A DNA stretch of 64,000 nucleotides from DATATB01 sp036268995. Lineage in GTDB: Bacteria > Planctomycetota > Planctomycetia > Pirellulales > PNKZ01. Shown piece after piece: positions 6,958-16,062 of the stretch (within the stretch, counting starts at the first letter, position 1; every line of letters starts with the position of its first letter). The notes under the pieces were generated by a model. That model made no database searches. It saw nothing but the letters and a program-made list of their open reading frames with translations, and had not been told where the DNA came from. The stretch is taken from NCBI GenBank assembly GCA_036268995.1, contig DATATB010000127.1, positions 17,589 to 81,588 on the forward strand. The letters run 5' to 3'. The translations under genes were made by a program, and so were the position numbers.

Positions 6958-9495
6958 ATGAACGAGCTGAAATCGCAGCAGACGCTGCTGGACGCGGTGG
7001 CCGAGGAATTCACGGCCCGCTTTCGGCAGGGCGAGCGGCCATCGGTCGAGGAATACGCCGCGCGCTATCCCCAGGCGGCCAGTCAAATTCGCGAGCTGCT
7101 GCCTTCGATCGTGATGCTCGAACAATTGAAGCCGCCGCGCCTGCCGCCCAACCGGCCGGGACGCGACGCGACCCCGCCGCAGCAACTGGGCGACTATCGC
7201 ATCGTGCGCGAGGTCGGACGCGGCGGAATGGGCATCGTCTACGAAGCCATGCAGCAATCGCTCGGGCGACGTGTGGCGGTCAAGCTGCTGCCGCATCATG
7301 CCCATCTCGATGCCCGGCGGCTCGAACGCTTTCGCATCGAAGCCCAGGCCGCCGCCCGCTTGCACCACACGAACATCGTGCCGGTGTTCGGCCTGTTCGA
7401 ATCCGATGGGCTGCAATACTACGTAATGCAATTCATCGACGGCCGGGGCCTCGACGCGGTGTTGAACGACCCGGACGGCCGCGCGGCTTTGCGCGACACG
7501 CAGCCGCAGCGGAGATCGACGGTCAAGGTAGTGCCCGCCACGGCTGCCGGATCCGCATCCAACAGCGAGCCACCACCGGTGGCCTTGCCCGTTATCGTGA
7601 CGACTGCTCCGCGCCCGATCAGCCAGACGAGCGATTACTATCGGCAGGCAGCCCGCATCGGCTTTCAAGCCGCCAACGCGCTGCATTATGCCCACGCCCA
7701 AGGCGTGTTGCACCGCGATATCAAGCCGGCGAACCTGCTGCTGGATCAGCAAGGCACGGTGTGGATCACGGATTTTGGCCTGGCAAAGCTGCGCGAATCC
7801 GACGGCCTGACGGCCACCGGCGACCTGGTCGGCACGCTGCAATACATGGCGCCCGAGTCGCTACACGGACAATCGGGCCCGCAGAGCGACATCTACAGCC
7901 TGGGCCTGACGCTCTATGAACTGCTGACGCGCAAGCCCTGTTTTCGGGAAGCGAGCCCGGCCAAGCTGCTCAAACTGATCAGCGAACAAGAGCCGGCGCG
8001 GCCGCGATCGCTCGATCCGTCGATTCCGCGCGACTTGGAAACCATCGTGCTCAAGGCCATCGCGCGCGAGCCGCGCGATCGCTACGCGACGGGCGGAGCG
8101 CTGGCCGATGACCTAGGCCGGTTTTTGGAAGACCGGCCGATCCTGGCGCGGCGCAGCTCGAGCTTCGAGCGGTTGTGGCGCTGGTCGCGGCGCAATCGGT
8201 CGCTGGCGACAGCGGCAACCGCGGCGCTCGTGTCGCTGGTGTTGGCGGCGGTCGTCGGCTGGTGGGCGTACGCCAGCACGACCCAAGCGCTCAATCGCGA
8301 AGAGAACAGACGGCTCGAGGCCGAGCTGGCCACCCAGCATGCCGAAGCCAATATGCAGCTCTCGCTGCATGCCCTGGAAGCGATTTTCGCGGCCGTTGCG
8401 CCTCCGGACAGCGGGCCGCGCAATGTGATGGACTCTCGGCACGACGGGCCGCCCGAACCACGCGAAGGGCCGGGCGGACGACACCCTCCGGGCGGTGGAG
8501 AGCCCGGCCAGCGACCCAGGCCTCGCCATGCTGGAGGGCCTGGACCGGGTGGCGAACGCGGCCCCGACGGCGAAGCTGGGCACGGCGGCCGGCCGGGCGG
8601 CCGCGGCGATTCCGAAGAGCACCGCGTCCGTTTGCTGCAAGTCGTGCTCGCCTTCTATGAACGCTTCGTCCAGCAGAACGAAGCCGATCCGAAATTACAG
8701 AGTCAGGCAGCCAAGGCCCAGTGCCACGTCGGCGAGATCCAAGCTCGCTTGGGCGAAATGGACAAAGGACGGCAGGCAATCCAGCGGTCGGCCGCGTCGT
8801 TTGCCGCGCTGGTCAAGGCCTTTCCGCAACAGGCCGAATACCTGGCCGGCTTGCTGGACACCTATCGGGCCGAAGCGGTGCTCGCCCGCGATTGCAACGA
8901 TCAGTCCGCCCTCATCGCGGCCGCCGAAAAAGTGCAATCGGCCGGCGGCCAACTGATCGACGCGTTTCCGGGCGATGCCCACCACGCGCTGGTGGCGGCC
9001 ACGTTTCGCGAAATTGCCGAGCTGTTGGAAAGTTCGGGCGATCTGCCGAGCGCCGAAAAGTTTTATCGCCTGTCCGTGCCCGTCGCCGAGCGGCTGCTGG
9101 GGTCGGATTTGGGCCGGCCCGGCGGAGCGGCCGAAGACCTGGGAATTCTCTACGGCAAGCTGGCCGCTGTGCAGGTGGGCATGAAGCGGCCGGACGACGC
9201 CCGGGCCACGCTGGAAAAGTCGATCGGCCATCTGGCAGAGCAGCGAAAAAGTTTCCAGCGAGACCAACTGCTGTCCGAGCAATACCTGGCGCTGGCCGAC
9301 TTGACCGACGATGCCCAGCAAGCGGCGGAAATGCGGGAAAAAGCGGCCGATTTCCAAAGGGCCGAACATCCCCGCCGAGATCACCCGCACGGTGACGGCC
9401 CGCGAGGCCCCCGCCCGCCCGATCCCTTCGAAAACCTCGCTCCCCGCCGGCCCCCGCCGTTTGGCCCCGACGGCGGGCCGCCGCCTCCGCGGTAA
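6958..9495 (+). CDS. Transmembrane Ser/Thr protein kinase with extracytoplasmic helical domain
   Basis: 845 residues from the ATG at 6958 (an upstream start at 6934 adds 8). The N-terminus (LLDAVAEEFTARFRQGERPSVEEYAARYP) is the helical segment typical of planctomycete kinases. The kinase domain spans about 77-390: GRGGMGIVYEA, VAVKLLP, HRDIKPANLLLD, DFGLAK and MAPES are all present, so it should be active. A membrane helix lies near 415-437, followed by a coiled segment. A Gly/Pro/His/Arg-rich stretch (about 485-560) comes next, then TPR-like helices and a Pro-rich tail. The region after the helix is probably periplasmic and senses an unknown signal. The Gly/Pro stretch has an alternative frame with better codon use, treated under findings. 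Confidence 0.9.
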   Translation: MNELKSQQTLLDAVAEEFTARFRQGERPSVEEYAARYPQAASQIRELLPSIVMLEQLKPPRLPPNRPGRDATPPQQLGDYRIVREVGRGGMGIVYEAMQQSLGRRVAVKLLPHHAHLDARRLERFRIEAQAAARLHHTNIVPVFGLFESDGLQYYVMQFIDGRGLDAVLNDPDGRAALRDTQPQRRSTVKVVPATAAGSASNSEPPPVALPVIVTTAPRPISQTSDYYRQAARIGFQAANALHYAHAQGVLHRDIKPANLLLDQQGTVWITDFGLAKLRESDGLTATGDLVGTLQYMAPESLHGQSGPQSDIYSLGLTLYELLTRKPCFREASPAKLLKLISEQEPARPRSLDPSIPRDLETIVLKAIAREPRDRYATGGALADDLGRFLEDRPILARRSSSFERLWRWSRRNRSLATAATAALVSLVLAAVVGWWAYASTTQALNREENRRLEAELATQHAEANMQLSLHALEAIFAAVAPPDSGPRNVMDSRHDGPPEPREGPGGRHPPGGGEPGQRPRPRHAGGPGPGGERGPDGEAGHGGRPGGRGDSEEHRVRLLQVVLAFYERFVQQNEADPKLQSQAAKAQCHVGEIQARLGEMDKGRQAIQRSAASFAALVKAFPQQAEYLAGLLDTYRAEAVLARDCNDQSALIAAAEKVQSAGGQLIDAFPGDAHHALVAATFREIAELLESSGDLPSAEKFYRLSVPVAERLLGSDLGRPGGAAEDLGILYGKLAAVQVGMKRPDDARATLEKSIGHLAEQRKSFQRDQLLSEQYLALADLTDDAQQAAEMREKAADFQRAEHPRRDHPHGDGPRGPRPPDPFENLAPRRPPPFGPDGGPPPPR

Positions 9496-9687
9496 CTCAA
9501 CTTCCGATCACGGCGGCCATCTGCCCCGAAAAGGTTGCCATTCCCGGCGGTTGAGCACGCAAAGGGCCGTTCGCCGTAAACCCTTGCGCAAATGCCAGCG
9601 TATAATAAAAGCTAGGCAAGGATGGTATCGGAGGGAAAAGGTCAACCTGATTGCGCTAAAATCTGACAAAGGAGGGGGGCGATTGCT

Positions 9688-10146
9688 ATGAGAACGATTC
9701 TGTTAGTCGCCTTATTCGCTGTGGCAGTGTGTGTCCAGGCCGGTGATGCACGAGCGCAAGCTGGCGGTGTCCAGGCCAAGCCGGCGCCGACGACAACGGT
9801 GCCCACGGCAAAGGCGCCCGCGGTTAACACACCAGCGGCAAGCACACCAACGGTAAAGGCGCCGGAGGCGGCAGTGGCCAAGACGCCGGCGAAGGATCCG
9901 GCAGCCGAGATCGCGGCACGGCCGGATGGGTTCCGCTATTATTGGCACAATGGCGAGTGGTGGTACTTTACGGCGCAGAACACCTGGCTGCGCTGGAACG
10001 GCAAAGCGTGGGTCGTGCATCACAGCATCAATGATGCCGGCGTGTTCGGACCCGCGCAGGCGCCACAACCAAGCGCCGAGATTTACGCCCCTGCACCGGA
10101 CGGTTCGTACCGCTACCAGATCAACCGCAGAAAAGGCGGCCTATAA
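9688..10146 (+). CDS. Small secreted Ala/Pro-rich protein with Trp/Tyr-rich motif
   Basis: 152 residues with an excellent ribosome site (AAAGGAGGGGGGCG) and a signal peptide (ILLVALFAVAVCVQAG, cleavage near ARA-Q). A low-complexity Ala/Pro/Thr/Lys linker of about 55 residues is followed by a compact aromatic block (FRYYWHNGEWWYFTAQ and TWLRWNGKAWV). This type of block recurs in planctomycete exported proteins and looks like a small beta domain that could bind cell-wall or sugar ligands. That is inference. TATAAT at 9601-9606 is a possible -10, but no matching -35 is apparent. The gene ends before a strong terminator at 10211. Confidence 0.75.
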   Translation: MRTILLVALFAVAVCVQAGDARAQAGGVQAKPAPTTTVPTAKAPAVNTPAASTPTVKAPEAAVAKTPAKDPAAEIAARPDGFRYYWHNGEWWYFTAQNTWLRWNGKAWVVHHSINDAGVFGPAQAPQPSAEIYAPAPDGSYRYQINRRKGGL

Positions 10147-10210
10147 CAGTTCGCCAGTGCCGCGCATCGCAATTGGCGGCCGGGGCAAATGCCGCTATAT
10201 CCAAACGTAA

Positions 10211-10242
10211 GGGGCCGCTGTTCCATCCGGAACAGCGGCCCC
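10211..10242 (+). terminator. Intrinsic terminator, 14-bp perfect stem
   Basis: GGGGCCGCTGTTCC pairs with GGAACAGCGGCCCC around ATCC, followed by AAATTGTTTT. It serves the secreted protein gene upstream and separates it from the convergent Cys-rich gene. Confidence 0.8.
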
Positions 10243-10286
10243 AAATTGTTTTGATGCGACCGATCTGCACAGGCATCTAACCGGCG

Positions 10287-10847
10287 TTAGCGGAAGATGC
10301 GGCCCAGAAAGCTCGCCTGTTTGACCGGCGCGGCGTCGGCGGCCGGCGCTTGATCGTCGGCCTGCGACTCTTGCGTGTGGTCTTCCAGCACGAGCGGCTC
10401 TTCGGCCGAGACGGGCATGATCTGCCTGGCCCGGGCTTCCGCCGTGGCTTCTTCGTCAACTTGCGCACAACCGCAACTGCCGCAGAGGCACACGACTTCG
10501 CACGTATAGGCGGGCACCTTCTTAGTCACCGGAATCTTGACCAGAACCTTGCGGTGGCACATATGGCCGCACCTCGGCTGCCACATGTGTTCCTTGTGGC
10601 GGCCGCACAGCGACTCGCAATCGCAGACCCATTTCGAGCCGCAGCACTTGCTGGGGCCGGGCAAGCAGAAGTCTTCGCACTTGCTCTCGTACCGGTAAGT
10701 GGTCACATCCTTCATTTCGCATTTGAGCCGGCAGACCTTCTTGACGCCGCAGCCGCATTGGTTGCAGCGGTTATGATGGTTTCCGGCCGGGGCCTGGCTT
10801 ATCATTACCGCGAGAGCGACGAAGCTCATGGTCATGACGCTTTTCAT
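10287..10847 (-). CDS. Exported cysteine-rich protein
   Basis: 186 residues from the ATG at 10847, preceded by GAGGAACGG; an upstream in-frame start at 10898 adds 17 residues with no export signal. After a signal peptide (VMTMSFVALAVMIS) there are 19 cysteines in about 100 residues. They are spaced as CNQCGCG, VCRLKC, CEDFC, CC, CDCESLC, CGHMC, CEVVCLCGSCGC and are mixed with histidines. The motif VKIPVTKKVPAYTCEVV resembles segments repeated in planctomycete wall-associated proteins. The C-terminus is acidic and ends QASFLGRIFR. Disulfide-rich structural or metal-binding roles are both possible. No enzyme motif is visible. Confidence 0.75.
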   Translation of the reverse strand: MKSVMTMSFVALAVMISQAPAGNHHNRCNQCGCGVKKVCRLKCEMKDVTTYRYESKCEDFCLPGPSKCCGSKWVCDCESLCGRHKEHMWQPRCGHMCHRKVLVKIPVTKKVPAYTCEVVCLCGSCGCAQVDEEATAEARARQIMPVSAEEPLVLEDHTQESQADDQAPAADAAPVKQASFLGRIFR

Positions 10848-11304
10848 GGAATCCGTTCCTCGTCTCGATAAAGGCGATCTTGAGATTGTATTCCGCACGG
10901 CCGATCCGCAACCGTGCGACCGAACCGCGCCCTGCTGACCGTTGTATCGGCAGTTTTCGCGGAAACTTACGTGAGACTTAGAATAGTGTTTGGCGGCATA
11001 TCACGTTGCACCGGCTCCTGTTGCGCACGAGACCGATTGGTGAAGACGCGCGGGAAATAGCACCTGATGCCGCCGACAACCGCGCAGGCGCAACGTGGCG
11101 GAAATAGCGTCTGGTACCGTCGGCGACCGCGCAGGCGCAACGTAGCGGCCGCAGCCGACTGACAATCGGCAAAGTTTCGCAGTTCTGGCGACCGTTTATG
11201 CCGGGTCAAGCTGCAAACGCAAATCTAATCCAGGCGCCGACGGCCCCTGGACGATCCGGCTAACAGGCAGCCGAAGGCAGCGTTGCGGCGTTCGTTGCGG
11301 CGGC
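10848..11304. other. Intergenic region with a 47-bp tandem repeat
   Basis: 457 bases between the Cys-rich gene and the end of the RND gene. Apart from the tandem repeat at 11053-11146 I see no gene or regulatory motif. Short arginine-rich minus-strand frames here are produced by the repeat. Confidence 0.5.
11053..11146. repeat. Two tandem 47-bp direct repeats
   Basis: Copies 11053-11099 and 11100-11146 both start GGAAATAGC and end GCGCAGGCGCAACGT followed by a variable base and GC. They differ at a few positions. The unit carries no start codon with a ribosome site. It lies downstream of the RND gene. Confidence 0.75.
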
Positions 11305-14300
11305 TCATTCGACAACCGGCTCGGCTGGCACGATTTCAGCGTGGTGCCCCGGCGCCTTGCCAGGCTTGTCGCGAACCATGATCGCGAACAACGCGGGCAA
11401 CAGGAACAGCGTGGCCGGTTCGCCGGCCAGCAGGCCACCCAAGATCGCGCGCGCGAGCGGCGCATTGGCCTCGCTGCCGCGCTCCCAGGCGATGGCCGCG
11501 GGAATCATCGCGAAAAAGGCCGCCAAGGCGGTCATCGTCACCGGCCGAACGCGAATGGCGGCCGCCTTGCGAATCGCCGCCATTGGCGACAGCCCCTCGT
11601 GCCGCCGCAATTCCTGGGCGAAATCGGTCATCAGCACCGTGTTGGCCACTTTGATGCCGACGACGAAAATGATGCCCAGCAGCGACTGGACGTTGAGCGC
11701 CGTGCGCGTGCAATACAGCATGATGAGCACGCCGCCCAGCGAGACGGGCACGACGAGCATCACCGTCATGGGCACGATCCACGAACGGTCGAGCCCGACC
11801 ATCAGGCAGTACATCAGCAATGTCGCCAGCAGCAGGCCGACGCCCAGGTTGCGGAACGTTTCCTGCATGCGAGCATATTCGCCGCTAAGGACGATCTTCG
11901 AGCCGGTGATGGTTTTTTTCTGGTTCGAGGCGGGTTCGTACGGAAGCCAGATGTCGCGGCCGCCGCGACGGCCTTGGCCATCGAGCAGCAGGGCCACGTC
12001 GTCGGAAACTTCGCCCAGGCTGCGGCCGTCGATGTTCAAGGTCAGCTCGATGGTCGGCTGGATGTTGTAGTGCGTGATTTCCGAGGGGACAGTGGTGCGG
12101 GTGAGCGTGGCGACCGAGCGCAAAGGGACCGGCTGCAATTGCTTGGAGCCCGTGACAGGGATATCCAGCAGCGTGTCGATGCTCTTGATGTCGTCTTCTG
12201 GATATTGCACGCCGACAAAATACTGGTTGTGCGTGGCCGGATCGATCCAGAAGTTGGTCTTGTTGAACGAGACGCTCGAGTTGCAGGCGGCCACGACGTT
12301 GCGCATCACGTCGGCTTGGGTCAGGCCCAGCGCGGCGGTCTTGGCACGATCGACGTTGATGACGAACTGCGGATAGTCCATGCGTTGGACGATGCGCGCA
12401 TCGGCCACGCCGGAAATGGATGCCACGTCGTGCTTGATGCGCTGGGCGATGGCGTAGCAGGTGTGGGCGTTTTTGCCAACGACGCGGACGGTCAGAGGTG
12501 ACGATTTGCCTTCGTTCAGCGCGCCGCGCACCATGCCGCCGGCATCGAACGACAACTCCAGGTCGGCAAACTTGCGGTCGGCGGCCATGCCGCTGCGCAA
12601 CAGCGACACATATTCTTGCGCCGAGTGGCTCCGATGCTCGCGCAGCTGCACGCGCACCATGGCATCCATCGGGCCGGCGTTGGGAGTGTAGGCCGCCGAC
12701 CAGTCGGGCGTGACCCCCAACTCGGAAACGACCAATTGCAGGTCGTGCTCGGGAATCACGCGATGGATGAAATCTTCGACCTGGGCCACGCGTTTTTCGG
12801 TGGCTTCGATCCGCAGGCCGGTGGGTGCCCGAACCGCGATCTCGAAGGCGCCGGCGTCGACTTCGGGAAAAAACTCGCGCCGCAAGCGCGGCCCGAGCGT
12901 CACGAGCGTCACTGCCAGGAACCCAAAGCCAATGCCAACGGTCAGCCAGCGATGCGCGAGCGTCCAATCCAGGCCCCGCACGTACAAGGCGATGCCCCGA
13001 TCGATCAGGGCTTCCCAGCGAGCGAAGGCCCGCTGGAGCGGATTGCGGGTGCTGCCGGCGTGGTGCGCGTCGTGCGGCTTGAGAAACAGCGCGCTGTACG
13101 AGGGAACCAGCGTGCGCGAAAGAAAATACGCGGCAATCATGGCAAAGGCCACGCCCATGGCCATCGGCTGGAACAGAAAACGGCCCATGCCGGGCACTAG
13201 GATCAGCGGCGTGAGCACCAGGAACGTGCAGAGCGTGGAGACCAGCTCGGGCATGGCCACTTCGCTGGCGCCCAAGAAGGCCGCCTCGGTGGGTTCGGCT
13301 CCCAGGCCCAGATGCCGGTGCGTATTCTCCAGGCAGATAATGGCACTATCGACCAACGGGCCAATCGCCAGCGCCAGGCCGGCCAAGGTCATGACGTTGA
13401 TCGTCTGGCCGGTGGCATACAGGCAGATCATGGCCGACACGACCGCCAGCGGAATCGTGACGATGGCAATCATCGTCATCCGCCATTGGCCGAGAAACAG
13501 CAGGATGACCAGCGAGCAGAGCACGGCCCCCAGTACGCCTTCCTGGACCAGGGCCGTGATCGAGTTGCGGACGTACACCGACTGATCCATCACGATCTCG
13601 AGGTCCACGTCCGATTTGCTCAAGCGTCCCTGGATGTCGGGCAGGCTGTCGCGGAGCGTGTTGACGACGCTCAAGGTGCTGGCCCCACCCTGGCGATAAA
13701 CGGGAACGTACACCTGCCGGCGGCCGTTGACGCGCACGACGCTGGTCTGGATAAATGCCGCGTCGGCCGGGCGGGCCACGTCGCGCAAAAAGGCGGAGTT
13801 GTCGAGCTGGCTGCGCAGCGGGATGTCGCCCATCTCCTCGACGTAGTTGAACAGCGAGTTGGAGGCCACCGCGTAATCGTAGTCGCCGATCTTGATGCTG
13901 CCGTTGGGCAAGAACACGTTGAAATCGTCCGTCGACTTCATGACGTCGGTGGGCGCGAGCTGCCGGGCTTGCATTCGGATGCGGTCGAGATACAGCATGA
14001 TCGTGCGGATCGTGCCGCCGAACACCACCGGCGCCACCGCGCCGGGATTGCTCATGATCATCGGCCGCACGTCATAGCGGGCCACGTCGTACAGCACCTG
14101 TTCCGATTCCTTGGCGCTGTTCAGGGCCACGAGGCAGACCGGCACCGTGCCAGTGGGATCGAAGGGCATGATCACCGGCGGCAGCGTGCCCGGCGGTAGC
14201 GTGGGAATCTCCAGCGTGACCAGGGCGCTGACCTGCGTCAGCGCGCCGTCGGGATCGGCGTTGGGCTGAAAATAATTGCGAATGATGCTCACGCCCAAAA

Positions 14301-14556
14301 TCGATCGCGACTCGAGCCGGGCCATGCCGGCGGCCTGCGACGTGCCGCGTTCCAGGCGATTGGTAATCGACTTTTCCATGTCCATCGCCGGCATGCCGCG
14401 ATAGAACGCCAACGTTTGCGTCGCCGGGCTTTTGAAGACCGGCAAAATGTCGATGGGGATCATCTTCGTCGTCAGCCAGCCGATCACCAGCAAGGCGACG
14501 GCCATGACGGTGACGGCATGGGGATTCTTCAACGAGGCGCGGATCAGGCCGTTCAC
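11305..14556 (-). CDS. RND-family inner-membrane efflux transporter
   Basis: 1083 residues from the GTG at 14556, giving the usual N-terminus (NGLIRASLKNPHAV). A TTG at 14598 would add 14 residues but lacks a ribosome site and falls in a hairpin. The layout is classical: first helix (VTVMAVALLVIGWL), large periplasmic loop, helix bundle (LVILLFLGQWRMTMIAIVTIPLAVV), second loop and second bundle. Helix 4 reads LAGLALAIGPLVDSAIICLEN, with one acidic residue where AcrB-type pumps have two, as in heavy-metal RND pumps. It is the second gene after the adaptor at 14674. No outer-membrane channel gene is adjacent on the same strand. Substrate unknown: drugs, metals or lipids are all possible. Confidence 0.9.
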   Translation of the reverse strand: MNGLIRASLKNPHAVTVMAVALLVIGWLTTKMIPIDILPVFKSPATQTLAFYRGMPAMDMEKSITNRLERGTSQAAGMARLESRSILGVSIIRNYFQPNADPDGALTQVSALVTLEIPTLPPGTLPPVIMPFDPTGTVPVCLVALNSAKESEQVLYDVARYDVRPMIMSNPGAVAPVVFGGTIRTIMLYLDRIRMQARQLAPTDVMKSTDDFNVFLPNGSIKIGDYDYAVASNSLFNYVEEMGDIPLRSQLDNSAFLRDVARPADAAFIQTSVVRVNGRRQVYVPVYRQGGASTLSVVNTLRDSLPDIQGRLSKSDVDLEIVMDQSVYVRNSITALVQEGVLGAVLCSLVILLFLGQWRMTMIAIVTIPLAVVSAMICLYATGQTINVMTLAGLALAIGPLVDSAIICLENTHRHLGLGAEPTEAAFLGASEVAMPELVSTLCTFLVLTPLILVPGMGRFLFQPMAMGVAFAMIAAYFLSRTLVPSYSALFLKPHDAHHAGSTRNPLQRAFARWEALIDRGIALYVRGLDWTLAHRWLTVGIGFGFLAVTLVTLGPRLRREFFPEVDAGAFEIAVRAPTGLRIEATEKRVAQVEDFIHRVIPEHDLQLVVSELGVTPDWSAAYTPNAGPMDAMVRVQLREHRSHSAQEYVSLLRSGMAADRKFADLELSFDAGGMVRGALNEGKSSPLTVRVVGKNAHTCYAIAQRIKHDVASISGVADARIVQRMDYPQFVINVDRAKTAALGLTQADVMRNVVAACNSSVSFNKTNFWIDPATHNQYFVGVQYPEDDIKSIDTLLDIPVTGSKQLQPVPLRSVATLTRTTVPSEITHYNIQPTIELTLNIDGRSLGEVSDDVALLLDGQGRRGGRDIWLPYEPASNQKKTITGSKIVLSGEYARMQETFRNLGVGLLLATLLMYCLMVGLDRSWIVPMTVMLVVPVSLGGVLIMLYCTRTALNVQSLLGIIFVVGIKVANTVLMTDFAQELRRHEGLSPMAAIRKAAAIRVRPVTMTALAAFFAMIPAAIAWERGSEANAPLARAILGGLLAGEPATLFLLPALFAIMVRDKPGKAPGHHAEIVPAEPVVE

Positions 14557-14582
14557 GGGCGCGTTTCTCGGATTCTGGAGGG

Positions 14583-14613
14583 CACCAGCCGCGGACAAGC
14601 GCCGCGGCTGGTG
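14583..14613 (-). promoter_or_regulatory. Intercistronic hairpin between adaptor and RND genes
   Basis: CACCAGCCGCGG and CCGCGGCTGGTG form a perfect 12-bp stem with a 7-base loop, between the adaptor stop (14674) and the RND GTG (14556). No T-run follows on the minus strand, so it may tune the adaptor-to-pump ratio through RNA stability or partial attenuation. Function inferred. Confidence 0.4.
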
Positions 14614-14673
14614 GAATTGCAGTTAATTGGCGGGAATGGGATGGCTGCGGGCGGCTGGCAGGCGGACAAGCGA

Positions 14674-16062
14674 TTAATGGGCAGCGACCGCGGCGCCGGC
14701 GGCAGGTTCAGCCTGCACCGCGATGCCGTCGGCAAGCGTCGCGGGCGGCTTGACGACGACCTCATCGGCCGCCGTGAGCCCCGACTCGATTTCGACCAGT
14801 GCACCGGTGTCTTTGCCGATTTTGACATCCACCAGATACGCCTTGCCGTGCCGTACGACGAACACTTTGCTGGACCCAGCCTTGGAATCGCCTGCCAGGC
14901 ACGCCGACGGAATCCGCACGCCCGCCAAGCGCTTTTCCAACTCGATCTCGACCTGGCCGTACATGCCGTCGCGAATCAGCCCTTGGGTGTTGGGCACGTC
15001 GATTTCGACGCGCATGGTGCGCGTTTGCGGATTTTCGGAACCGGCGACGCGCGCCACTTTGCCGTTGAATTTCATGTCCGGCAAGGCGTCGAACAGGACG
15101 ATGGCCGGATCGCCGGCTTGCACGTACGGAACATCGCGGTCGGGCACCAACACGACCATCCGAATGCGGTCGATGCGATCGACCGACAACAGCGGAACCT
15201 CGCCCCCATGGTCAGCCGCGAGGATGAAGTCGCCAGGATGAAAACTGCGCCGCGTCACGATGCCGTCGTAGGGCGACGTGATTTTGGTGTAGGCCACTAG
15301 GACGCTGGTCCGTTTCACCGTGGCCTGGGAAACCTGCATTTTCGCCTTCGCCACGGACAAATCAGCCTCGGCCCGACCGACGCGGGCAGCCGCAGCCGCT
15401 ACCTGCTGCTGGGCCGTGACCACCGTACTTTGGGCCGCCAATTCAGCCGACTCTGCCGCCTGCATCTGGTCGAGCGCTTCGTCAACTAATCGCGCTTCGA
15501 TGCTATTGAGCGAGTGCAATTCCTGGATGCGCCGATACTGCTTCTCGCGAAATTGCCGTTCGGACTGGCAACGTTTGACGCTCGCTTGGGTCTGCACGAC
15601 GTAGGCCTCGGCCGCTTTGCGCTCGGCAGTGGCTGCCACGATGCCCGCTTCGGCCTGCTGCACTTCGGCCTCGGCTTGCCGCAGTTGCGCTTTGTCTCGC
15701 TCCAATTCCTCGACCAGTTCCGGAACGTCCAACTCGGCCAGCAGATCGCCATGCTTGACCAGCGAGCCGATATCGACGGCTTGGCTCTTCAGATAGCCCG
15801 ACTGCTTGGCAAACAGGTCGGCCGATTGAAACGAATGGGCCGAGCCCGGCTGAACGGTGGTCCGCGGAATGCCGCCGGCGATCGGATGCAGGACGTCGAC
15901 GACCGGCTCAGAACCGGAGTCGTCAGCGGCGGGGTCGGATGCGACTGCTTGCGGCAGCGACGAGTCCAGAATCCGGCCCCGGAACGTCAACGCCCCGACC
16001 ATGACGATCGCGGCTACCAGGGCCACGATCCACCAACGCCTCTTCCTCGCCGCCCATGCCAT
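14674..16062 (-). CDS. Periplasmic adaptor (membrane fusion) protein of RND efflux system
   Basis: 462 residues, ATG preceded by GGGAGAACG. An N-terminal membrane anchor (WWIVALVAAIVMVGALTF) is followed by the first lipoyl half (LFAKQSGYLKSQAVDIGSLVKHGDLLAELD). A long alpha-hairpin of about 160 residues comes next (ELERDKAQLRQAEAEVQQAE through RVGRAEADLSVAKAK). Then follow the second lipoyl half (ITSPYDGIVTRRSFHPGDFI) and beta-barrel domains (GMYGQVEIELE). It would link the RND pump to an outer-membrane channel. The long hairpin suits tripartite contact. It is first in the operon, and three 11-bp direct repeats lie upstream at 16136-16168. Confidence 0.9.
   Translation of the reverse strand: MAWAARKRRWWIVALVAAIVMVGALTFRGRILDSSLPQAVASDPAADDSGSEPVVDVLHPIAGGIPRTTVQPGSAHSFQSADLFAKQSGYLKSQAVDIGSLVKHGDLLAELDVPELVEELERDKAQLRQAEAEVQQAEAGIVAATAERKAAEAYVVQTQASVKRCQSERQFREKQYRRIQELHSLNSIEARLVDEALDQMQAAESAELAAQSTVVTAQQQVAAAAARVGRAEADLSVAKAKMQVSQATVKRTSVLVAYTKITSPYDGIVTRRSFHPGDFILAADHGGEVPLLSVDRIDRIRMVVLVPDRDVPYVQAGDPAIVLFDALPDMKFNGKVARVAGSENPQTRTMRVEIDVPNTQGLIRDGMYGQVEIELEKRLAGVRIPSACLAGDSKAGSSKVFVVRHGKAYLVDVKIGKDTGALVEIESGLTAADEVVVKPPATLADGIAVQAEPAAGAAVAAH

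Noticed and set aside
8495..8956. Alternative plus-strand frame within the kinase gene
   Set aside because: The main kinase frame is open from start to end with recognisable domains on both sides; the alternative loses protein-like character after about 8640. Kept only as a frameshift question.
11341..14199. Long plus-strand open frames opposite the RND gene
   Set aside because: They mirror the GC-rich codon pattern of the transporter and have no start signals or family features.
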